NCBI GenBank assembly: GCA_963277665.1
Contig: OY728136.1
Location: 1,978,788,576-1,978,852,575 of the forward strand
DNA: 64,000 nucleotides
Source: Viscum album
Taxonomy: Eukaryota; Streptophyta; Magnoliopsida; Santalales; Viscaceae
Direction of reading: 5' to 3'
Under the pieces are notes generated by a model, which made no database searches, was not told the DNA's origin, and saw only the letters and a list, made by a program, of their open reading frames with translations. The stretch's first letter is position 1; every line of letters begins with the position of its first letter. The position numbers and the translations under genes are program-made. This document shows, piece after piece, positions 25,354 to 37,789 of the stretch.

Positions 25354-26948
25354 TATAATGACCCATACTTTACATACATTATTAATACTTTAAAATTGAA
25401 GCACACTTATTACAACATATGACAAAACCACAAAGGACCGTATAGGTATAGTGTCTTTAGAAACTGGGAAACATAAACAACTGGTTCATAAATCTTCTAC
25501 AGTGTCTCCCATTTATTTCATCATATCTAGGGTCCCTTTTAGCATATTCTACTTAATATCCATCTTCCTGACCTGGGGAAAAGAAAACATAAAAGGGTGA
25601 GCTCAAATGCTCAGCAAGGGAAAATAAAGGAAATAAAAATCATATCATATCTTTTTGAAAATCATAACCTGCAAAAGAGATCATAATATCTTAACATGGA
25701 ACAAATCATAGAAGTGAAAATGAGATCCCCATAATCATAACATGAAACTTGAAACTTTGTGTCATGCACACATAATCATGGAAAATCATTTCTTGTTAGT
25801 CATGACTCATTGCCAAGACTATCTTAGTGGACAAAGTCCTTTTCTGAACCGAGTCACCCTCGTTCCAGTCCTGTTTAACTGAACCGGTATAACCTACCGT
25901 TCCAGCCATGTCTTTCTCATGAGATATAAAATCTTTACCCAATGCATTGGAGGGAGATATAGGTCCCACCTATCTTATAATTAATCCTTTCTTATGTGTG
26001 CCACATAATCATAAACCATAAATCATAGCGTAATCCACGTAATAAAAATGGGATTCTTAAACAACATGACATCATAAAACAATTCATATAAGATAAAGGA
26101 ATTCATAAAAATATTTCCATCACAACATAATAAAATCCATGTAATAATAGGGATAAAAATAGAACCCTTTTATTATCTTAGATGGAAAATAATTTTGATA
26201 AAATACTTGAACTCTATTCTTGAGGAAAATATCCTTTCTACTTCAAAAACACTTTTCCTTTCTTAATCGTATCATACAATTTTAAACTAAAATAAGTTGA
26301 TTAAAAATAAACTTGAATACTTGTAAAGGAAGCTTCTTGGAAATAATGTTTTAGAAATCCATTCATGCCGTATAAGTTAAAAAAACATTCTTTGTACTTT
26401 TGCCGGAAAAGTCAAAAAGTACCTCGTACGAAAAATGAAAAAATATTCCTTTCATTTCTTTTACTAAAAACTCAATGAAGGGTAAAAATGGATTTAAAAA
26501 ATTGTAGGTGGATGGAAATAATATTACATATTGATGAAACATTTATGTGGATGATAAAATACACCCCAGTAAATACCAAAGTATAAACAATCTCGGATAA
26601 AAATGAGATTGTGATATTTCCCTTACCTTAGGTCCGATTTGCGTTGTACGTGTCCGAAGCTCTTGTATAATGGTTTAAATAATGTTATTGACTTATTACA
26701 GAATCATACATATTGATATTATATCATATATGGTCATATTCTTAGCTTCTTGTTAGTAATATTTCATTGTTACTTGTTACTCGGGTCTTTATTGCCTTTT
26801 GTTCTTCTGCGTGTTTTGCCGAATAAATTCTTATTCTTATTTTAAGGTTATAGATACCATATATCCATAATGGTATTAGTGTAACATATATCATATTTAT
26901 TCATTCAATTCATTTATATAATTACTACGTAATGATGATCATGTAGAA

Positions 26949-27190
26949 CGAGTCGCATCACATCGTGGAGACGGTATTCCGTACGTACGCACGAGTGATG
27001 ATATCGTTCCTATGATCGTGGAATTGTATTGGAGTATATATATATTATTTAAGTATCAATATTACTTTATAATAATCATAAATAGTTACTCATTACACCA
27101 TTATACCCATCCTTGTAAGGTGATGGTGGAAAATAGATTACACCACGGCGTGGAGACGATATTCCGTACGTACACACGCGCGGTGATTTC
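26949..27190 (-). promoter_or_regulatory. R5 repeated leader modules (3' LTR, two copies)
   Basis: Two copies of CGTGGAGACG(G/A)TATTCCGTACGTAC(G/A)CACG, starting at 26964 and 27149, are 185 bp apart. Each contains the palindrome GTACGTAC with an ACGT core. Read on the element's coding strand they resemble the modules of R6 and R2. Confidence 0.65.
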
Positions 27191-27520
27191 ATTTTTCCGT
27201 AGGATGGATAGAAGGTGAATTAGGGTTGTCTCATATTTATAATAACATATAAGTATGTAATTAATACTGATGTTATTACTTTATCATGAAACAACTATAG
27301 AATAATAATTTGAAGAAGAAAGAAATTGAAAAGATCGGTAATGGATATTACCTCTTCTTTGGAACGCCTCCTTGAATCCTCTACTTAGGGAACTAAGATT
27401 GGTCTTTGAAAAAGACCAGGACCTCTAGGATTATTCTAGGGAAGTGGAGAGGAGAAAATGGCAGGGTTTGGCCGAGCTTGAGTGCTCAAATTGGTGTGAG
27501 GAGGAGGGGGAGGAGGTGCC

Positions 27521-27530
27521 CTTTTATAAG
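27521..27530 (-). promoter_or_regulatory. R5 TATA box (3' LTR)
   Basis: On the minus strand CTTATAAAAG follows CTCTCCTCC and precedes GGCACCTCCTCCC. The same box is in the other LTR at 35889-35898 and in R6 at 47855-47864. Confidence 0.72.
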
Positions 27531-28984
27531 GGAGGAGAGGGGCACCTTAGGAATATCTCAAAATATTATTTTATATTAAAGTCAAAATCGGTTTATAATG
27601 GTTCCAAATGGTCTTATTTATAAGCTAATGTGGGGATGGGTCGAAATCCTATCAACTAATAGGATTTAGACAAGTTTAGGTTATTATTTTATCATTATCA
27701 ATTAGATTTAACTCTAAGTTAAATAATTTAACTGTTACCTTGTCTTTTTGTTTTCTTTCACTATATGGTTAATACACTTACTATAACATGCCAAACGAAC
27801 CCCAAATTGTTTATTATTAATATATATATATTCTTATCTAATTAATTTGGCCTAACCGTAGATTTCTAGGAATAAAATAACAATTAATAATATAATATTT
27901 GATTTAAAAACTATTTTGTGTCAATTTTGACACTATTTGATATATGATTTTTTTGAAAGTCATAACAGAGTTATATGTTCGAACCATGTTTATTAAATCA
28001 ACACTAATATATCATAGTAACCTAGAAAATTAGTGTAATTCATAAAAAGTCTCCAATTTCATTTATTTTGGTGTTTATAACATCAATTATGTCAATATTT
28101 CATAAATAAGATAATTACTGCATCATGATTGTGTCATAAATAAATTAAATTATTTAATGTCTAAAAATTATAAATAAAATACCATTATGTAGGAAATATT
28201 TTTATATTTCTAATTAATATTTATAGTTGAATTTATCTTATGTATAACCCCATATTAAAAAATTATTTACTTATTAAACTTTGATTTTAACTATATTAAC
28301 CCTTCTTTAAATAAATTAATAATAAATGTCTTAATCTAATGCAAGTGGGGCTAAATGGTCATATTTTATTCCTAAGTTTGTTTTTGGTCGAATTACACTT
28401 ATCCAATAGAATTAGGACATGTGTTAGGGTAATAATAATATCATCTTTACCCTTACTTACCCTATTTACTTTTTACCGTGGTAAAAAAAGTAAAAAGTTA
28501 CTATTCACCAAAAATTATTTTCATCTCATTGAACCACATTTTAGTCCTTGATATTAACCGTGTCTCTCGGATTTTCGAAATTCCACTCACAGAAGCGGTA
28601 AAATTAAGTTTTATGAAAAATTCAGTTTTTTTAACTACCACTTAGTGGTTTCACTATTCATCAAAAATTGAAAGTTTTCAGAAAAATACCAAAATTTTAC
28701 CGTATGCTAATTTCGATACTCCGAATCCAAAAACGAAGTCCATTTTGAAAAATAAAATTTATAAAATTTCAAAAAGTTGTTATTTCTATTCATAACGGCT
28801 AGTTTTAATAATATTTTAATAGCATATCATCATTTAGTGAAACTCGTTATTGCGTACAACGCAAGCTATCGAGGAAGGTCACGATTGCGTGTAAAGTAAG
28901 CCAATCTAGTATGTAGTGAATGATTCCTTTGATGATATATAAAAACAAAATATTACTCATAAAAAATCTCGGGTGTTACATTCT

Positions 28985-28997
28985 ACCCCCCTTAAAA
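28985..28997 (-). other. R5 polypurine tract
   Basis: On the minus strand TTTTAAGGGGGGT lies four bases before the 3' LTR begins at TGTAACACC. It would prime plus-strand DNA synthesis. Confidence 0.85.
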
Positions 28998-29019
28998 AGA
29001 ATTTCGCCCTAGAAATTCG

Positions 29020-29646
29020 TCACTTTGTAAAAAACAGATGAGGATACTTCTCCCTCATCATATCCTCAAGCTCCCATGTAGCTTCTTCTAATTGGTGGTT
29101 CCTCCATAAAACTTTCACCAATCGAGTGGTCTTGTTTCGTAGGACTTTTTCGCTACGATCCAGAATCTCTATCGGTTGTTCTTCATAAGAAAGATCTTGC
29201 TCCAGCGGTACAACTTCTGAGCTGAGTACATGTGAAGGATCAGGTATGTACTTTCTCAGGAGAGATACATGGAACACATCGTGAACTTGATAGAGATTCG
29301 GTGGAAGCGCCAATCGGTAAGCTACCTTTCCAACACGATCCAGTATTTCGAAAGGACCGATATATCTAGGGCTCAACTTCCCCTTCTTTCCAAATCTCAG
29401 AACCCTCTTCCAGGGAGATATTCGTAAGAACACTTTATCACCCACTTCAAACTCTAGGTCTTTTCTTCGGTTGTCGGCATAACTTTTCTGTCGACTCTGA
29501 TCTGCTCTTATGTGTTGTTGAATAGATCTGACCTTTTCTGCCATTTCATCAACGAGATCAGGTCCTAATAGTTTTCTTTCCCCAACTTCATCCCAGCATG
29601 TTGGAGTCCTGCATTTCTTTCCATAGAGAGCTTCATAAGGATCCAT
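29020..29646 (-). pseudogene. pol: R5 integrase C-terminal domain and chromodomain
   Basis: A 208-residue open segment. Residues 1-10 continue the integrase core (MDPYEALYGK). A GPF/Y module lies at about 90-115, with GPF at 97-99, then VHDVFHVSLLRKYIPDPSHV at 121-140. From about 154 to 204 there is a chromodomain (EEQPIEILDR, then LVKVLWRNH and EATWELE), ending YPHLFFTK. Chromodomains of this type bind modified histone tails in related elements and steer insertion into heterochromatin. It is in the same frame as the integrase segment upstream and parted from it only by the stop at 29683-29685 and a short stretch. The stop at its end is the natural end of the polyprotein. Confidence 0.9.
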
Positions 29647-29682
29647 CTGAATACTGGAGTGAAAGCTATTATTATAAGAAAA

Positions 29683-30486
29683 TTACACCAAAGGTAAGTG
29701 TTGATCCCAACCTCCTTTGAAATCCATAGAGCAAGCTCTCAACATATCTTCTAGGGTTTGAATTGTTCTCTCAGACTGACCGTCTGTCTGGGGATGATAA
29801 GCAGTGCTGAAACTCAACTCTGTATCCAGAGTATGCTGATGAATTCTCCAGAACATTGAGGTAAATCTCAGATCCCGATCAGATATAATAGAAAGTGGTA
29901 CTCCATGCAATCTTACCACTTCCTTTACATATATCCTGGCAAGCTGATCTAGAGAGAAATCCTCTCTAATAGCAATGAAGTGTGCAGACTTTGTAAGACG
30001 ATCAACTATGACCCAAATAACATTATTGCCTTTGGATGTTTTAGGAAGTCCTCTGACAAAGTCCATAGTGATGTTTTCCCATTTCCATTCGGGTATGGGT
30101 AATGGTTGTAACATCCCCTTAGACTTTTGTCTCTCAGATTTAACTTGTTGACAAACCAAGCATCGAGAGACATATTCAGCAACAACTCTTTTTATTCCAT
30201 CCCACCAGAAGTACTCCTTCAGGTCCCTATACATCTTCGTGCTTTTAGGATGAATAGAGAATGAAGAACTATGAGCCTCATCCAGCAGCTCCTTCTTTAA
30301 TTTGGGGATGGGAGGAACACAAACCCGATTCCTGAACTTTATTATCCTATCACAATCAAGGTTTAATTCAGGAACATTTATCACCTTCTTTTGTAACTCG
30401 ACATCTTCTTTCTGTGCCTCTTTAATCTTCACATGTATAGATGTTTGAACATTCATTTGATAAAGATAAGATTTTCCCCCTTCCAT
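29683..30486 (-). pseudogene. pol: R5 integrase zinc domain and catalytic core
   Basis: A 267-residue open segment. The zinc-binding set is H72, H79, C109 and C112. The catalytic residues are all present: D142 (TMDFVRGLP), D203 ([10 protein letters not shown]) and E239 (DGQSERTIQ), with exactly 35 residues between the second D and the E. In the life cycle this enzyme joins element DNA to the chromosome. The segment ends at residue 267 where relatives read E in LPLVEFAYNN; here the codon is TAA, which a single G-to-T change from GAA would give. Its frame is the same as RNase H upstream and the chromodomain downstream. The upstream limit, M at 30486, is simply the first methionine after earlier stops, not a true start. 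Confidence 0.92.
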
Positions 30487-30570
30487 TATAATTCAAAGAT
30501 CCATACTTTGTAAATCCATAAATATTGGATCTTTTGTGATCCTCATCATGGATAAACTAGCATTGTCTTG

Positions 30571-31032
30571 TCAACTTAATGCATCTGCCACCTTGTTTGC
30601 TTTCCCAGGGTGGTAATGGATTGAGCAGTCATAATCCTTAATCAGCTCCAACCATCTTCTTTGACGCATATTCAGCTCCTTTTGTGTGAAAATATACTTT
30701 AAAATTTTATGACCAGTATAAATATCACACCTTTCACCATAAAGGTAATGCCTCCAAATCTTTAATGCAAAGATTACCGCAACCAACTCCAAATCATGTG
30801 TTGGGTAATTTTGCTCATGGATTTTCAACTGTCGTGAGGCATAAGCTATCACCATATCATTTTGCATAAGAACACACCCCAATCCCTTCTTGGATGCATC
30901 ACTGTAGATCACAAACCTTTCTCCACTACAAGGCAGTGTGAGCACAGGTGCACTGGATAACCTTCTTTTCAACTCCTTGAAATTCTCTTCACATTCCTCT
31001 GTCCAAACAAACTTAACTCCTTTCCGAGTCAA
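30571..31032 (-). pseudogene. pol: R5 RNase H domain, active-site aspartate lost
   Basis: A 153-residue open segment with the gypsy RNase H fold: [18 protein letters not shown] (D45), [13 protein letters not shown] (E82), then [19 protein letters not shown] and [15 protein letters not shown] (D150). Relatives have D in the YTDHK motif, while here residue 107 is glycine, a one-base GAT-to-GGT difference. That residue is one of the metal-binding carboxylates, so activity should be lost or strongly reduced even without the flanking breaks. The frame ends with a stop right after ADALS, where relatives continue with R. It is shifted relative to RT upstream. Confidence 0.9.
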
Positions 31033-31067
31033 CTTGGTGAGTGGATTAGATAATCGTGAAAAATCTT

Positions 31068-31805
31068 TTACAAAACGTCTATAATATCCACCAAACCAAG
31101 AAAACTTCGGATCTCAGTTACTGTTGTTGGTCTCGACCATATTTTGATAACCTCTGTTTTTGCTGGATCCACAGATATCCCCTCTTTTGAGATTATGTGA
31201 CCCAAAAATGCAACTTTTTGAAGCCAAAATTCACACTTGGTAAATTTTTCATAGAGCTTCTCCTTTCTCAGGGTCTTCAATATAATTCTCAAGTGATCTT
31301 CATGCTCTTCCTTTCTCTTTGAATAGACAAGAATATCGTCTATAAAGACTACCACAAATTGATCAAGATAGTCTCTAAAGACTCTATTCATTAGATCCAT
31401 GAAGATAGTAGGGACATTAGTAAGACCAAATGGCATCACTATAAATTCATAGTGTCCATACCTTATACGGAAATCCGTCTTTGGTATATCCTCCCTTTTG
31501 ACCCTTAATTGATGATACCCTGAAAGAAGATCAATCTTGGAAAAGTATTTAGTTCCGCGTAGTTGGTCAAATAAGTCATCAATGCGTGGGAGATGATATT
31601 TGTTCTTGATAGAGATCTTGTTAAGTTCTCGATAATCAATGCAGAGTCTCATTGATCCATCTTTCATCTTAACAAATAGAACAGGTGCTCCCCAAGGTGA
31701 CGCACTAGGGCATATGAATCCCTTATCAAGATTCTCTTGGAGTTGCTTCTTCAATTCCTGCAACTCAATTGGGGCCATTCTATAAGGTTTCTTTGAAATA
31801 GGCAA
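31068..31805 (-). pseudogene. pol: R5 reverse transcriptase domain
   Basis: A 245-residue open segment covering most of RT. Motifs in order are [20 protein letters not shown] (29-47), [10 protein letters not shown] (55-64), [11 protein letters not shown] with catalytic D92, [14 protein letters not shown] (117-130), and [12 protein letters not shown] with catalytic D156 and D157; then KCEFWL and FLGHIIS. The catalytic triad is intact. The segment is out of frame with the protease upstream, explained by one missing base near 31845 in the PGL-P region. Its last residues leave the expected GLxGYYRRF motif after another missing base near 31085. The first methionine is internal to the polyprotein. 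Confidence 0.92.
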
Positions 31806-31822
31806 AGCACCCGGTACGAGTT

Positions 31823-32512
31823 CTATTGAAAACTCAACTTCACGATTTGGTGAAGACCCGGTAATTCCTCTGGAAAGACATCATCAAACTCCCGTACGAT
31901 GGGCATATTCTTAATCGTAAGTTTCTCACCAACCGTTTGAGATAAATAACCTTCATTTAGTGGAATCAAGACCCATGAGAAGGAAGGAATTTCCACTAGA
32001 AGGTTATATTCATCCTTGCATCGATAGACGATCGTAGATTGATCTGGAATATGAAATGTGACTTCCCTTATTTGAAAATTGATATGAGCTCCATGTGGAG
32101 AAATCCAATCCATGCCAAGTATCACATCAAATTCCACTAAAGGAAGGATCACAAGATTTGCAGGAAGCACTTTCCCACAAACTTCGATCGGAGAAGAATT
32201 ATAAACTCTTGATGCGACTGTTGTGCCATTAGGTGTGGTCACAGCTAACTCAACATCTAATTGTTGAGGTAATACGGTGATACCCTTAGAAAAGTTTTCA
32301 GAAATAAAAGAGTGGGTGGATCCAGAATCAAATAAAACATTTGCTACTTTAGAGTGGATGGTAAGTGTACCTTTCACCACTTCGTTATCGTACTCCACAT
32401 CGCTGATAGAAATTGCATGTGACTTTCCTTTGTATTTAGCCTTAAGATTTTGTTGACGTCGACCATCATCATCAACCCTTAGATTTGGGGATTGATTGGC
32501 ATAATGCCCCAT
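31823..32512 (-). pseudogene. pol: R5 aspartic protease and RT linker
   Basis: A 229-residue open segment. It opens with MGHYANQS, the tail of a second zinc knuckle whose first half lies before a TAG stop and whose last Cys is Ser. The protease active site is VLFDSGSTHSFIS, with D62-S63-G64, and ILGMDWIS at 131-138 is the second conserved strand. After it comes [15 protein letters not shown], the linker that precedes RT in this lineage. It is in the same frame as gag, separated from it by two stops only. It would cut the polyprotein during particle maturation. It ends by a one-base frameshift. Confidence 0.9.
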
Positions 32513-32545
32513 CTCCTTGCACTAGAAACATTGAAGTGTAGTAGG

Positions 32546-33499
32546 TTAATTCTGTGTATCCCTTTCTTTGTTTGCATCATAAGACATCTTCTTCCCATTA
32601 TCGCGGCATTCAAATGCCCGATGACCTTCCTTTCCACATTTGAAACATTTACTTGTCCCTTTAAGACAACTCCCTCCATGTTTCTTTCCACACTTTGAGC
32701 ATAAGGGAAAGCTCATCTTCTTTTCAGTGTGCTCTTTAGATTTTCCTTTGAATTCCATCTTCCTCTTCTTATACCACCCATGTGACTGATGGGTTACTCC
32801 AATCTCCATCTCGACTTTGAGAGCACATCGAACGATTTCCTCGTAGCTATTGAAGTCCCTTATGGCTAACACCCATCGAAGACTTGGTTTTAAGCCACTA
32901 AAGAATCGATAGATCTTACTCTCAGGTTGGATAATAATACCAGAAGCGTACCTTGCAAGTCTTGTAAAATTTTCTTCATAGGTACCAACAGATTCATCAT
33001 CCCTTTGCTTCAGTTCAAGAAACTCTTTCTCCATCTTTGTTCGGAGAATACGAGGGAAGTACTTATTGAAAAATAAGTTCTTGAACTCGTCCCATTCCAT
33101 AGACTCAATTTCATCCCTTTGCCTCGTATTCTTAATAAGATTCCACCATTGATCAGCATCTCCTTCCAAACGATACACTGCTAGGATGACTTTATCATGT
33201 TCAGAACATTGAAGAACTGAAAATATCTTTTCAGTAGTACTAATCCATTGTTCAGCAAATAATGGATCAGTAGACCCGCTGAAAGAAGGTGGATGCTGCC
33301 TCCTGAAGGATTCAACAGAATGTTGCTCCTTTTTTTGCTCGTTTGGAAGTCCTGCATGATTTATAGCTTGAGAAAGTTGTGTGAGAATGGCTACAAGATT
33401 TTTCATTCCAGCTCCCATATCGTTTGGTTGCTCAGGGGGACAATCATTTCATTGCCCATCGCATTCCGCATTAACACGGTTCCTTCGGGTTCCATCCAT
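32546..33499 (-). pseudogene. gag: R5 gag (capsid and nucleocapsid)
   Basis: The probable start is the ATG at 33499 (MDGTRRNRVN), in frame with the long segment from M at 33418 but separated from it by one TGA. In the 290 residues from 33418, PPSFSGSTDP (43-52), WW (91-92) and FFNKYFP (116-122) mark the capsid. SKCGKKHGGSC is a partial knuckle, and CFKCGKEGHRAFEC (258-271) is a full CCHC knuckle that binds element RNA. It ends at a TAA, after which another knuckle continues in the same frame, so gag and pol were one reading frame. About 200 bp of leader separate it from the primer site. Confidence 0.9.
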
Positions 33500-33708
33500 T
33501 GACTAAAACCAAGAAGAATAGTGTGAGCAACACTAATTATAATAGGAAAACCACATAATCAAGGATAAAATTTCACACTTAAGGTCTTATCCTAGGGTAT
33601 TCATGGCCATTTCTAAAACACTAAGATTGTGTTCTATGCTTAGACTTATCCTTAGGGTTCTTACTAAGGCTTTCACATCCTAGTTTCCAAAGGATGACTA
33701 TACCTTTC

Positions 33709-33719
33709 CTCTGATACCA
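33709..33719 (-). other. R5 primer-binding site (tRNA-iMet)
   Basis: Minus strand TGGTATCAGAG is the standard plant initiator-Met primer site. It lies two bases inside the end of the right-hand LTR, which fixes that LTR as 5' and the element as minus-strand. Confidence 0.93.
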
Positions 33720-35315
33720 ACTATAACGACCCATACTTTACATACATTGTTAATACTTCAAAATTGAAGCACACTTATTACAACATATGACAAAACCACA
33801 AAGGACCGTATAGGTATAGTGTCTTTAGAAACTGGGAAACATAAACAACTGGTTCATAAATCTTCTATAGTGTCTCCCATTTTTTTCATCATATCTAGGG
33901 TCCCTTTTAGCATATTCTACTTAATATCCATCTTCCTGACCTGGGGAAAAGAAAACATAAAAGGGTGAGATCAAATGCTCAACAAGGGCAAGTAAAAGAA
34001 ATAAAAATCATATCATATCTTTTTGAAAATCATAACCTGCAAAAGAGATCATAATATCTTAACATGGAACAAATCATAGAAGTGAAAATGAGATCCCCAT
34101 AATCATAACATGAAACTTGAAACTTTGTGGCATGCACACATAATCATGGAAAATCATTTCTTGTTAGTCAAGACTCATTGCCAAGACTATGTTAGTGGAC
34201 AAAGTCCCTTTCTGAACTAAGTCACCCTCGTTCCAGTCCTGTTTCACTGAACCGGTATAACCTACCATTCCAGCCATGTCTATCTCATGAGATATAAAAT
34301 CTTTACCCAATGCATTGGAGGGAGATATAGGTCCCACCCATCTTATAATGAATCCTTTCTTATGTGTGCCACATAATCATAAACCATACATCATAGCGTA
34401 ATCCACGTAATAAAAATGGGATTCTTAAAAAACATGACATCATAAAACAATTCATATAAGATAAAAGAATTCATAAAAATATTTCCATCACAACATAATC
34501 AAATCCATGTAATAACAGGGATAAAAACAGAACCCTTTTATTATCTTAGATGGAAAATAATTTTGATAAAATACATGAACTCTATTCTTGAGGAAAATAT
34601 CCTTTCTACTTCAAAAACACTTTTCCTTTCTTAATCATGTCATACAATTTTAAACTAAAAGAAGTTGATTAAAAATAAACATGAATACTTGTAAAGAAGC
34701 TTCTTGGAAATAATGTTTTTGAAATCCATTCATGCCGTAGAAGTTAAAAAAAACATTCTTTGTACTTTTGTTGGAAAAGTCAAAAAGTACCTCGTACGAA
34801 AAACGACAAAAGATTCCTTTCATTTCTTTTACTAAAAACTCACTGAAGGGTAAAAATGGATTTAAAAAATTTTAGGTGGATGGAAATAATATTACATATT
34901 GATGAAACATGTATGTGGATGATAAAATACACCCCAGTAAATGCCAAAGTATAAACAATCTCGGATAAAAATGAGATTGTGATATTTCACTTACCTTAGG
35001 TCCGATTTGCCTTGTACGTGTCCGAAGCTCCTGTATAATGGTTTAAATAATGTTATTGACTTATTCTAGAATCATAAATATTGATATGATATCATATATG
35101 GTCATATTCTTAGCTTCTTGTTAGTAATATTTCATTGTTACTTGTTACTCGGGTCTTTATTGCCTTTTGTTCTTATGCGTGTTTTGCCGAATAAATTCTT
35201 ATTCTTCTTTTAAGGTTATAGATACGTTATATCCAGAATGGTATTAGTGTAACATATATCATATTTATTCATTCAATTCATTTATATAATTACCATTTAA
35301 TGATGATCATGTAGA

Positions 35316-35555
35316 ACGAGTCGCATCACATCGTGGAGACGGTATTCCGTACGTACGCACGAGTGATGATATCGTTCCTATGATCGTGGAATTGTATTGG
35401 AGTATATATATATTATTTCAGTATCAATATTAATTTATAATAATCATAAATATTTACTCATTACACCATTATACCCATCCTTGTAAGGTGATGGTGGAAA
35501 ATTGATTACACCACGGCGTGGAGACGGTATTCCGTACGTACACACGCGCGGTGAT
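35316..35555 (-). promoter_or_regulatory. R5 repeated leader modules (5' LTR, two copies)
   Basis: Same pair as in the 3' LTR: CGTGGAGACGGTATTCCGTACGTAC in both copies. They lie about 340 and 530 bp downstream of the TATA box in the direction of transcription. The GTACGTAC palindrome is kept in both. Confidence 0.65.
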
Positions 35556-35888
35556 TTCATTTTTCCGTAGGATGGATAGAAGGTGAATTAGGGTTGTCTC
35601 ATATTTATAATAACATATCAGTATGTAAGTAATACTGATGTTATTACTTTATCATGAAACAACTAAAGAAGAAGAAGTTGAAGAAGAAATAAATTGAAAA
35701 GATCGGTAATGGATATTACCTCTTCTTTGGAACGCCTCCTTGAATCCTCCACTTAGGGAACTAAGATTGGTCTTTGAAGAAGACCAGGACCTCTAGGATT
35801 ATTCTAGGGAAGTGGAGAGGAGAAAATGGCAGGGGTTGGCCGATCATGAGTGCTCAAATTGGTGTGAGGAGTAGGGGGAGGAGGTGCC

Positions 35889-35898
35889 CTTTTATAAG
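35889..35898 (-). promoter_or_regulatory. R5 TATA box (5' LTR)
   Basis: Minus strand CTTATAAAAG in a CCTCTCCTCC...GGCACCTCCTCC context. As the 5' LTR copy this is the likely promoter of the element RNA. Confidence 0.75.
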
Positions 35899-37345
35899 GG
35901 AGGAGAGGGGCACCTTAGGAATATCTCAAAATATTATTTTATATTAAAGTCAAAATCGGTTTATAATGGTTCCAAAGGGTCTTATTTCAAAGATAAAGTG
36001 GGGATGGGTCGAAATCCTATCAACCAATAGTATTTAGACAAGTTTAGGTTATTATTTTATCATTATCAATTAGATTTAACTCTAAGTTAAATAATTTAAC
36101 TTTTACCGTGTCTTTTTGTTTTCTTTCACTATATGGTTAATAAACTTACTATAACATGCCAAAAGAACCCCAAATTGTTTATTATTAATATATATATCCC
36201 TATCTAAGTCATTTGGCCGAACCTTGGATTTTTAGGAACAAAATAACAATTAATAATATAATATTTGATTTAAAAACTATTTTGTGTCAATTTTGACACT
36301 ATTTGATATATGATTTTTGTGAAAGTCATAAAAGAGTTATATGTTCGAACCAAGTTGATTAAATCAACACTAATATATCATAGTAACCTATAAAATTATT
36401 GTAATTCATAAAAAGTCTAAAATTACATTTATTTTTCTATTTATAACATCAATTATGTCAATATTTCATAAATAAGATAATTACTGCATCATCATTGTGT
36501 CGTAAATAAATTAAATTATTTAATGTATAAAAATTATAAATAAAATACCATTATGTAGGAAATCTTTTTATCTTTCTAATGAATATTTATAGTCGAATTT
36601 ATCTTATGTATAACCCCATATTAAAAAATGATTTACTTATTAAACTTTGATTTTAACTATTTTAACCCTTCTTTAAATAAATTAATAATAAATGTCTTAA
36701 TCTAATCCAAGTGGGGCTAAATGGTCATATTTTATTCCTAAGTTTGTTTTTGGTCGAATTACACTTATCCAATAGAATTAGGACATGTGTTAGGGTAATA
36801 ATAATATCATCTTTACCCTTACTTACCCTATTTACTTTTTACCGTGGTAAAAAAAAGTAAAAAGTTACTATTCACCAAAAATTATTTTCATCTCATTGAA
36901 CCACATTTTATTCCTTGATATTAACCGTGTCTCTCGGATTTTCAAAATTACACTCATAGAAGCGGTAAAATTAAGTTTTATGAAAAATTCAGTTTTTAAC
37001 TACCACTTAGTGGTTTCACTATTCATAAAAAATTGAAAGTTTTCAGAAAAATACCAAAATTTCACCGTAGGCTAATTTCAATACTCCGAATCCAAAAACG
37101 AAGTCCATTTTGAAAAATAAAATTTATAAAATTTCAAAAAGTGGTTATTTCTATTCATAACGGCTAGTTTTAATAATATTTTAATAGCATATCGTTGTTT
37201 AGTGAAACTCGGTATTGCGTACAACGCAAGCTATCGAGGAAGGTCATGATTGCGTGTAAAGTAAGCCAAGCTAGTATGTAGTGAAAGATTCCTTTGATGA
37301 TATATAAAAACAAAATATTACTCATAAAAAATCTCGGGTGTTACA

Positions 37346-37350
37346 AAACA
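37346..37350. repeat. Target-site duplication of R5 (right)
   Basis: AAACA, identical to 25349-25353. Confidence 0.92.
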
Positions 37351-37789
37351 TCAGCTGGTGGGTCGTCCTCTGAGGTTCCTACCTGAAGGGTAGGTATAGA
37401 TCACCTCCTCAACACTCCTCATCCGTCCATCTCCTCTGTGTAAAGACTCATCGCAAGGTCCACCTCCGGGTACCATCCAGACCTGGTACTCTTGTCCTCA
37501 GTCAGCGATGTCCATCATCTACACCAAACACAATGATGTGCGAGCATAACCTATGCAGGGGTGAGTATAACGATACTCAATAGGGACCCCGATACCCTCT
37601 AGGTATCACAAAATCCATCAAGGATAAACACAAAGTATGAAATCAATTGATAAACTTACTTCGGTATATTCCCATACATATACCTATGTTATCAAGTAAT
37701 CTATCTCAATCACGAGGAAATCATAGAGGAACTGACTCAGCTCATACTAGGATTTATACTAGGGTAGTAGTAATAAGTAACATTATGAA

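Larger units (their letters stand above)
25354..28980 (-). repeat. R5 left LTR (3' LTR)
   Basis: On the minus strand it starts TGTAACACCCGAG and ends GGGTC(A/G)TTATA, so the outer ends are TG and TA rather than TG and CA. It aligns base for base with 33722-37345, with few small indels. It carries the TATA box and two leader modules. AATGCATTGGAGGGAGATATA at about 25941 resembles a block near the end of the R2 and R6 LTRs. Open frames 27012-27218 and 28339-28551 lie in the LTR and look like chance. Confidence 0.95.
25354..37345 (-). mobile_element. R5: young Ty3/gypsy chromovirus (Tekay/Del-like)
   Basis: A complete element of about 12 kb. It has LTRs of 3627 and 3624 bp that differ at only a few percent of sites by eye, an exact AAACA target repeat, a perfect 11-base tRNA-iMet primer site and a purine tract. 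Between them lie gag, protease, RT, RNase H, integrase and chromodomain regions in order on the minus strand. The coding region is one long frame broken by two single-base shifts and several stops, so it is non-autonomous now. It is the most recent insertion in the window. Confidence 0.95.
33722..37345 (-). repeat. R5 right LTR (5' LTR)
   Basis: It pairs with 25354-28980. On the minus strand it starts at 37345 with TGTAACACCCGAG. The inner end at 33722 is TATAACGACCC on the + strand, against TATAATGACCC in the other LTR, a CpG-type difference. It contains the promoter that would drive the element. Confidence 0.95.

Noticed and set aside
32492..33502. Plus-strand open frames 32492-32698 and 33293-33502, and minus frame 32479-32691
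   Set aside because: Shadows of R5 gag in other frames; the gag frame holds the zinc knuckle and capsid motifs.
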